Source: Ichthyophis bannanicus
Lineage: Eukaryota; Chordata; Amphibia; Gymnophiona; Ichthyophiidae
Direction: 5' to 3'
Assembly: GCA_033557465.1 (NCBI GenBank)
Contig: CM066033.1
Coordinates: forward strand, 16,741,080 to 16,805,079
Length of the DNA: 64,000 nt
In this document: positions 56,241 through 64,000 of the stretch, one piece after another
Layout: every line of letters starts with the position of its first letter
Numbering within the stretch: the first letter of the stretch is position 1
Position numbers and translations under genes: made by a program
The notes under the pieces: generated by a model
Told to the model about the DNA's origin: nothing
Database searches by the model: none
What the model saw: the letters and a program-made list of their open reading frames with translations, nothing else

Positions 56241-57299
56241 AGACTCTGTAAGGTCCTCCAACATAAGCTTGTGGTGGTCCCCGGCTGCAGACGTTCTGCT
56301 GGAGTGTGGAATTCCTTCCCGGAATGAGAAAGGGGCGAAAGAGCCTGGTATTTTGTGATTGACATCAGGGGTCTCTGGAACTATGGGTAGCCTCTGAGAA
56401 CTTAGTGTCAGCTGCTTCTGAGATCTTATGGGCCTAGTAATTTGACGGGGGGGGCGATGAAAAGAAAAAAAGGAGAAATTGTTACAGGAAGATCTGAATG
56501 TTGTTCGCAGGCGTTCTCACAAGGAGTAACTTGGAGGGGGGGTAGCATATTAAAAGAAAATTAAAAAAATAAAAAAACTATCGGCACTTTTACCATATAC
56601 TCGAATAATAAATGGAATTAAACAATCTAACTATCCATTCGACTGTCCGCATTAAATATGGGCGGGGCAGGGCTCAGCAGCGCTAGGTGGAGGTAGCCGG
56701 CTTGAGGACCCACTCCTTTAGAAGTTTAAGGGGGCCACAGGTGTGTCTTCCTGGTCTGCATAGAGTGATGCAAGAAGATGGTTTTGAGTCCTGAGTGGGA
56801 GTAACTCGGAGGCTACGTTAAGAGGCTCTATCTTATTCCCCTCACAAGAGGAGCCATGAGCTCGCTCATGAGATGCCAAAGGTGGACGCTCTGGTTTTCT
56901 TCTGCGGTGCCCACGAAAACCACCATCCTGGGTGGAAGGCAGTATGGGGCTCTTAAGGATCATGCATGGCCAGGAAATTGGAGTCCACTTCTTAAGCAGG
57001 CATTTGACTCGAGTACTTCTGGCCCTACAGGCCCTCCTCTATGGGGCCTATGTTTCGCAGGGCTTCTACCCCCCCCCGATGGCCTCCCTAAAAAGGGGGG
57101 GGGACAAAAAGGTGACGGTCCTTTTTCGGCGGATCACCAGAGTTCATTCCAGAGTGCAATCAACTCCGGAAGGAGATTAAGCTGGAGTCGCTGCAGCTTA
57201 TAATGGCATACCATTTTTTATAGAAAAAGCAGAAATCTGACGACAGAAAAAGACGCGCATGGCCTAGGTTCTTATTCTGTCCTTCCATATCAGCACTAA
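56241..57299. other. No recognised feature
   Basis: Interval between two antisense CR1-like pieces. Frames at 56856-57203 are short and unrecognised. Confidence 0.4.
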
Positions 57300-59540
57300 T
57301 CAAAAACATCCCTTTTTTCCTTTAGAGAGGGTTCCTCTGTGTTTGTCCCATGCTTTTTTGAATTCAGAAATACTGTCCCTCATCTACTACCACCTCGCTA
57401 CTGGATCTCACCATTCTTTCCGTAAAGAAAGTATTTTGGGTCATATCACTCTGCTGAAGCTCAGCCCCCTTCACACCTCATCCCATGCTTTGGCGGGGCC
57501 TCAGTAGGCAGAACTTGCTTTCAATTGAAAGAGGCTCTCCCGCCTGGAAGCATTTATGCCACGGAGGTATTTAAACATCTCAATCATATCAACCTCTATC
57601 CCGCCTTTGCTCTCTATGTGTACATATTAAGATCCTTAAGTCTGTCGCTCATATGGCTTTATAATTGAAGGACAACTAACCATTTTAGTAGCCACCCTCT
57701 GTGCGACGACTCCATCCTGTTTATATACTTTTGAAGGTGTGGTCCTCGCAGAATTGGCACACTATACTCCAAATGAGGTCGCACCAAAGACTTATACAGA
57801 GGCACTATCACCTCCTTTTTTTCTAGACTAGGCCATTCCATCTCCGTATGCACCAAGGCATCCTTCTAGCTTTTGTTGTCCACCCTTTTCTACTCTGTTT
57901 ATCTACTTGTAAGATCATCAGAACCAACCACGACCTAGGTCGCCGCTCTTCTTTAGTGTACAGAAGTACTTGTCACCCCCTATACTATATTACTGCCCTT
58001 GGGATTGGCTTGGCAGCTCGTGCAGCCCAAATTCATTACCGTACATTTTTTTAACCTTAAATCCCATCTGCCAAATTCTAGATCCATATCTTCAAGCTTA
58101 GCTAGATCCCTTCCTCGATTTATGCTACACCCCTTCGCTGGGTGTCTACTCCTATTACAGATTTGGTACTCATACCAGCAAGAGGAACAAACCTTACCCG
58201 ACAGTCCTCAAAAAAAAAAAGCCCGCTTCCCGCTATATCACTAACAACAGATTTTAAAAAGAATCTCCCGCAAGGAGCAAGATCGCTGGGGCACACCACT
58301 GGTAACATCCTTCTCCTGTCAGAGTGAGCTCCATTTACCTGTACTCTGTCTCCTGCCCACCAGCCCAACCAATTTCTAACCTTAAGCAGTAACTTTAGGG
58401 TCCATCCCTAGGGTGCTCAGTTGTGTTTCTAAGTCGTCTGTGGAGGAGCAGTGTCAAAGGCTTTAACTGAAATCCTAAATACCACCACCTTCTCCCTCGG
58501 GTCCAACTCCCTGTTCACCTCCAGTTCAAAGAAAATCAATCCCGACTTTGTCTGATCAAGGACTAGCCTGCTGGTGAATCCATGTTGCCTTGGATCCAGT
58601 AATTCCTGCATGGACTTCCTAGAAATCCTCACTATGTTTCTCTTTCAGGCAGCATTTCCTCAATAATTTACTCACTTCACCGAAGTTAGAACTAACTGGG
58701 CCTGTAGTTTTCAAGAACAACCGGCACATCCTTTCCGCTTTTGTGTAAAGCCACCGACCATGAGCCCTTCTCTCCAGTCCTTTGGCATCCACTCCCGACT
58801 CCAATGAGTGCATTGAAAAAGGTCAGCTCATGTGGAGTCTGCTAGAACGTTCCCAAGTGTCGCCTCAGATAATTCTAAGGTGTATCGCATTCGATTCGGG
58901 GGAAATCCTCCATGCGCTTTGTCTACTTTAAGATGAGCTAGTTTCTCACAACACAGTCTTCTGAAAATTGTTTTCAAGATGTCCCTTGCGTCTGTTTCCT
59001 GTGTGTGTGTGTTATTCTGAGGTCCTGCTTCTTGGTTTCTTCATCTGTGAACAGCAGAACAGAGAAATATTCTGTTAAGCAATTCGCAGCTTTAATCCGG
59101 CTCATCAGGCTTCTAGCATAATCCTCGCGCCTTCACCTTGAGTCGATGACGAATACTCACTTTTGCCCTTCCTCTTCTCACTAACATCTCTGAAAAATAG
59201 CTTATCCCCCGCCATTATAAATTGCATAGGCTATTTCCTCCTTTTTTGAATCTTTGCTTCGCCCGGCCTACGTTTGGCTAGCTTCTCTAAGTTTTTCCCA
59301 TATAGATGGCTGTCTTCCTCTCTCTGATCGCTTGTATTTCATGAAGGCCTCCCTCGTTTTTCTTTCACTTTTCAGCTACGTTTGTGTTGTCGAAAGCTAT
59401 AGCGGTCTCCTTTTCCGTTTACCTTTATTTGCACCTTTGTAAACAAAAAGGTTGATTGCCTTTAAATATCCCCTTTCAGTTTTGCCCACTGTTTTTTCTA
59501 TCCTCCCTCCAGCTGTTCCCATCCTCCAGAGAGCGGCTGT
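57300..59540 (-). mobile_element. Old CR1-like LINE, RT region, antisense
   Basis: Minus-strand fragments in RT order: FGEVSKLLRKCCLKEK near 58620-58690, RQHGFTSRLVLDQT near 58540-58590, VFRISVKAFDTAPPQ at 58432-58480 (catalytic region, Asp retained in AFD), then the thumb VIVPLYKSLVRPHLEYSVPI near 57750-57820. N-terminal linker sequence extends to about 59540. Many indels; ancient. Confidence 0.82.
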
Positions 59541-59690
59541 GAGGGGAGATATGATAGAAGCTCTATAAATTAAGACGGAGTGGCATGGGTATAATCGTTA
59601 TCGAAGCTGTTTACGTTAATCAGGAATAAATGAAGTACTAGGGGACTATGCAATGAACGCTACCGGGTAACTAATTTAAGACATGTTGTT
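59541..59690 (+). mobile_element. CR1-like fragment, sense orientation
   Basis: GGAGATATGATAGAAGCTCT followed by a GGGGACTATGCAATGAA box, the sense form of the CR1 C-terminal region seen antisense at 55700-55870. Opposite orientation to its neighbour, so a separate insertion or an inversion. Confidence 0.55.
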
Positions 59691-62600
59691 GTTGAATTAG
59701 CGCGTCGAGGTCTGAGTCGACTCACTTGCGACCCTCTGGATAGTTTATCCTAAATTGTGTTTCGGATCTTCAGTCAGGCGGTCTCATTGTTGACAGACTG
59801 GTACCCGTAGCTACTTGTTATGTGTATCGATGCCATCTCATCTGTCTGGTCTTTCCTCTTTTGCGTTGACGGGCTTCTATCTTGCCAAGCCATGATGTCT
59901 TTCTCTATATGATCTCGTCTCTTCGTTGCATGATGTATCCACAGTATGAAAAGTCAAAGCTCTTGTTATCTGGATTCTAAAGAAAGCTTAGGTTTGGATT
60001 CTCCTCTAGTACTGCAACTGTTTTGTTCTTCGGTCAGTCCATGTGTATACACAGTATTCGCTGCCTAGCAACCATAATTCAAAGGCATCAATTTTCTTCG
60101 CTGTCTGTCTTGTCAACAGGGTAAAGGGGTCTTGTTTGGGGGTGGGGGTGTTGTGGGGGGGGGGGTTTTGGGGGGGGGGGGGGGGGGTGGTTTGGGGGGA
60201 TTTTGGAGGGTTCTTAACTGGCCCAGCTTGTCAACATGCCATATGAAGGTTATTGAAAAATAGCCATGGTCTTGAAACAAGTGCGAATCTTTTGCTCTGA
60301 GCTGAGAGACATCTCTGCTCTTACGATAATTCTTATCTAGGTCTTTTCTATAGCCATTCTGCCAAGAGGGCAGTGCGTATGTTAATTGATTTCTTCGACT
60401 GCCTTGTTGGCTTGCATTTATTGATAGGTGATTCCAAGTATGTTAAAGTTGTTCCACAATTTCAATTTCTTCCTTTCTTCTCCTTCAACAAGGAACTGTT
60501 GATTATTGCCTAGTTGTCTATGAATGCTTTGTCTTTCTTTACATTAAGGTTCACGCGCCGCATTTGGTGAGACTGTGTTTTGTTGGATATGTGAGAAGTC
60601 GGGAAATGGGTGTGTTCAGATGGGCAATGCGTTGGCACTTTGGCCTGTTCAGTAAGTGGGTGGTATGCGAGCAGCATGTGCATAGGCGAAGGTTGTTGAT
60701 GAGTCTTACTCACCAATCTTCAGCTCCCTCTGATTGGTCTTATCATACAGTGCCTGCTTCTCTGAATCGATTTGTTATTGCATATAAATTAAACAGGTAG
60801 GGGGAAAGTATGGCAGCCTTGTGTCTTAGTACACATGTGCTTATTTTAAACCATATCTGTTTCTTCCTTTGTTCCGTTCGAAAAAAAAAAAAAAAAGATG
60901 TTGCTTCTTGATGCAATGTTACAAATTGTGCAAGAATGGAAAACTGATCAGAGTGTTCTGGTATAGCTCCTTCTTCTTAATGTGGCCGGGGGTGCATGAG
61001 TTTTCTCATGGGTTTTACACAGTCAAAAACCTTGCTATAAGTCCGATAAAGGCACAAATAGATAGAGCTGTTTGGAAGTTTTTAGTCCTTTCCAACGGAT
61101 CCATCTCACATCCGCAATGATGTCTCTCGGGTTCCTCGCCCTTTCCTGAACCCTGCTTTGGCACTCCTTCAGGTATTTGTTGAGTTCTTGTTTCCAGGTA
61201 TGGTTGTATCGTCTTTTGTTAAATAATCTTCAGTAGAATCTTGCTGGCTTATGTGGGATGCGATAGCGATTGTTCGATAATTTGCCACAGTCATTTGGAT
61301 GCACCTTTCTTGTAGTATAAAATAAGATAGTCTAAAACACAGAGCCTTTTTCCAGTCCCAAAGGTTTTGGCCATGAATGTTGTCTTCCCATATTTGTCGG
61401 TTAGGGGTAGAGCCTTGGTAAGGGGTACATGGTAACGAGTCTTGTCATCAGATTAGCTTGCAATACTTATATCAAGGAATGGGCCATCAATGCCTGTGTA
61501 CTTTTGTTCTTTGAATCAGTGTTTTATCTTTTCTTCAACTCTGCTAAAGGCTCCTCAACTTGCTTCTTTCATCATCCAATGGTTGCCAGATCAAACTAAG
61601 GTACAGGTTGGGGAAACACAGCTGTTTGGTCCACTTGATCAATACTTATACATGGATAAAAACTACTGTATATCGCTATCGCAACCTTTTCCTTGATCTT
61701 ACCTCAGCAATCATGTCAACATAGAACCTTGAGCATCTTGTAACATTCGGCAATTCGAGGCATGGAACTTTTTCTTTAAGTCTCGTAGACTTTAGAAAGG
61801 CCAATCTTGTTCTTGCGCTCTAAATGGGGTAGTTTTCTTCTGTCTTCTATTTCCTTGCAAGTGCGTCGTCGTAGTACTATTTCTGGCTTGTGTCGGGCTG
61901 TCCCTTGCTGCACGTGTGGAAATCTCATGTTGAGTTCTGCGATTGTCTTTTACTTGCATTGTTCCGTTCCTTCTCTCTTCTGGCTTTAGCATTCTCTGCG
62001 TGTTCTGGGCAATTTTCAATGCAGTTTAGTCTTCGAGGCGTCATCCATTTTGTCCGTTTTTGCTTTGTTGCAGCGCCTTTTGTTAGGAGACTAATCACTA
62101 TGTCTTCCAAACAACGAAAAAAAAAAAAACGGCAAAAAAACAAACCTTTACTATGATAGTCCAGTTCGCATAACTCTTCCGGAGGCTCTGTCATTTGTAG
62201 TCTAGAGGCCGCAAATCGAGTGTTTGCCAGGCGCTACGTCACTTCTTTAACATTCCAGTTGGGTTTATACGGTGGCTCAAGGTCAGTTGTGTTTGCTGGC
62301 GAGGTACCGTCGAGGATGTTGGTGGTTTGCTCAGTGGTGGTTTCAAACTTTACGCTTGAGTTGCAGATGCATACTGAGCAGTTGATGATTTCTGTTACCA
62401 CAGTCCAGCTTCGCAGGTTTTGTCTTTGTTGATGTTATCGCGCTTTTCCGTAATCGTTTGACTTCCACAGATGTAGTCAATTTGATTTTTATACAATCCA
62501 TTGGGTGATAGTCCCTGTGTAGCAGTCCGCCGCTATGGTTTGACTAGGTAAGAATGTGTTTGAGATGAATAGATCGTTGGTCTTGCAGAATTCTATCAGT

Positions 62601-63660
62601 CTTTCTCCAGCTCTCATTTCTGTTGCCCAAGTCACTATTTTCCACAGCTACTTTGCCTTCTTCTTTGTTGCGCAAACTTTTGGGCATTCCATCCTGATCC
62701 ACGACTATCAGGATATGCCTGTTGTATGTTTCCTGTCAATTGTCAGCTTGGTACTTGTTCATGAGAACTTCTTCAATTTCATTGCTCTTCTGGCAAGCTG
62801 TTGCTTGGGGCATATACTTTGAATTATAGTTGTGTTGATAGGCAATCCTCGGGTAGACGCAATTAGAGTATTAAGCGTATTCGCTTGACTGCAAAATTAA
62901 ACAAAAAAAAAAGGGGGGGGGGGGGGGGGGGGGTATTTTCATTACAGTCTCTTGGCAAATTTGCTTCTTTATTATAAATGCAACACCATTTCTTCTTTGT
63001 CTTTCATTTCCAGCATAGTAGACTCATGTTGATGCGCATGCATGATGCTAAAGTGCCCGCTATGCCAGTCCATTTCAGTTTCGCTGACAACCCAACAGTA
63101 TGAAGTTGTATCACAGTTTCCATTTCATTCTTGGATCCACCTCTCCCAACTTCCCTATGGTTCATCAGCTTCGTAATACCTTTTTCATGTTCGGGCGAAT
63201 GGCGTAATACATCTATTACAGCTTCTGACTCTCTATTTCATGCGCAGCTAAGAAAAAATACAAAAAGCATCAGCATTCATAACTTTCCCTGAGGCTTTGA
63301 TTCCAAACCACATCATAAATGCTGGCTTTACTCTGAAAAGTCTTCAGCTGCTTCCCCAGTAGCTAGTTGAGTGCCTTCCAGACCTGGGGTCTCATCTTCC
63401 AAAAAGGCATCCATAGCACAATGTTCTTTTGTTGTAACTAATCGCATTGGGTTTTCATGGCAAGAATACAGAAGTAAGAGTGCCGGGCCTTTCTTCCGCG
63501 CAGTTTAAGTTCTGGTGTTGTTGCCGTTGTCACAAAAATGTGATCCTCACCGCCGGTCAACACTATCCCACTTCTGGCTTCTGGCCTCCACACGGATTGG
63601 TGGTTTTGTCGTGGTCTGGCACCATCAACTGAGACCTGTCCACATCTTGGGAGACCGCTG
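59691..63660 (-). mobile_element. RTE-like LINE, antisense, degenerate
   Basis: Read on the minus strand, 61016-61036 gives SKVFDCV (the RT palm SKAFDCV-type motif), and 60686-60700 gives INNLR followed after a 1-nt shift by YA, the remains of an NNLRYADD box. The order and distance (about 330 nt) fit one RT domain. Flanking sequence has the same character on both sides. Frames are broken every few dozen codons. The RTE/BovB-like assignment rests on the NNLRYADD-type motif and on recollection of this repeat. Confidence 0.65.
62907..62932. repeat. Homopolymer G tract
   Basis: An A-run followed by about 22 G. A second G-rich tract lies at 60137-60205. Simple sequence inside the old RTE-like LINE. 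Confidence 0.9.
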
Positions 63661-64000
63661 CTCAGTAGTTAAACTACCCTAGTTTAGTGCTGCATCAGCA
63701 TCACGGGGGGGGTGGATTATGCACGCAAGCCCTCACAGCCACGACAAGGGCTGAAACACGCAAGAACTATTTAAGACTAATAATATAGATTTCTCTTTCC
63801 CTCTTTCTAGTTTAACCCCCAAAAATGCCTCCTCTCTCGCCTTTTAAGCTCTGTACATACCTTCCAAAGCTTTTAATAGTATTTTTTAGCATATAGTGCC
63901 ACTCCTCGCTCCCTCTTGCTTCCCTACTCTGTCCTTACTTAATAAAGTATACGGCCAGGTATAGTTACATCCCAGTCATGGTTTTTCTGTGAACCATTTT
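63661..64000. other. No recognised feature
   Basis: AT-rich end of the window with a TTAATAAAGTAT polyadenylation-like stretch near 63940. Nothing assignable. Confidence 0.4.

Noticed and set aside
1..64000. tRNA, rRNA or other structured RNA genes
   Set aside because: I saw tRNA-complementary primer sites only; no tRNA A/B boxes in a full cloverleaf and no rRNA-like sequence were noticed.

Overview
This window looks like vertebrate, most likely amphibian, nuclear DNA. A caecilian is my best guess, because the KRAB exon series and the mix of L2/CR1-like LINEs, RTE-like LINEs, DIRS elements and a gammaretrovirus-like ERV fit one; the species call is inference. There is no bacterial gene organisation. 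I recognise one host gene fragment. Nearly everything else that can be named is transposable elements nested in one another.

Layout. 1-5729: LINE debris, including the 5' half of an L2-like LINE (LINE A) that is itself split by an antisense LINE (LINE B). 5730-21727: provirus A, a gammaretrovirus-like ERV inserted into LINE A with a 4-bp target duplication (ATAC) and two 530-bp LTRs that differ at only 7 positions. Three identifiable elements landed inside it: a 3.4-kb hAT-type DNA transposon (6613-10009) carrying its own LINE B copy, a nearly full-length LINE (LINE C, 11581-16660) with five 151-bp promoter-like monomers, and a solo LTR of another family (19469-19877). 21732-22680 is the other half of LINE A. 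23281-32285: provirus B, an older relative with 815/846-bp LTRs, more complete gag and pol, a LINE inserted in integrase and only a stub of env.

32286-38005: 5' part of a KRAB-domain gene, probably a KRAB zinc-finger gene: exon 1, a 127-bp KRAB-A exon and two 114-bp exons with correct splice sites. A second hAT element (32982-35605) containing a near-perfect palindrome of about 345 bp sits in intron 1. No zinc-finger exon is visible in the window. 39590-43010: 5' part of a DIRS-like element, truncated against an L2-like LINE that carries a nested antisense LINE. 44618-50834: a whole but decayed DIRS-type element with inverted termini, an internal complementary region, a reverse-transcriptase YLDD motif and an 85-nt poly-G tract. 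55405-63660: old antisense LINEs, CR1-like and then RTE-like.

The insertions give a relative chronology: LINE A, then provirus A in LINE A, then hAT1, LINE C and the solo LTR in provirus A, then LINE B in hAT1. The most unusual observations are: a 36-bp exact antisense copy of the provirus LTR inside the reverse transcriptase of LINE C; direct repeats of about 160 bp flanking a LINE insertion in hAT1; two hAT elements sharing a core but with different termini; different tRNA primer sites in the two related proviruses; and an array of TTACTG/CAGTAA hairpins in the LINE C leader. I found no evidence for a new multi-gene system.
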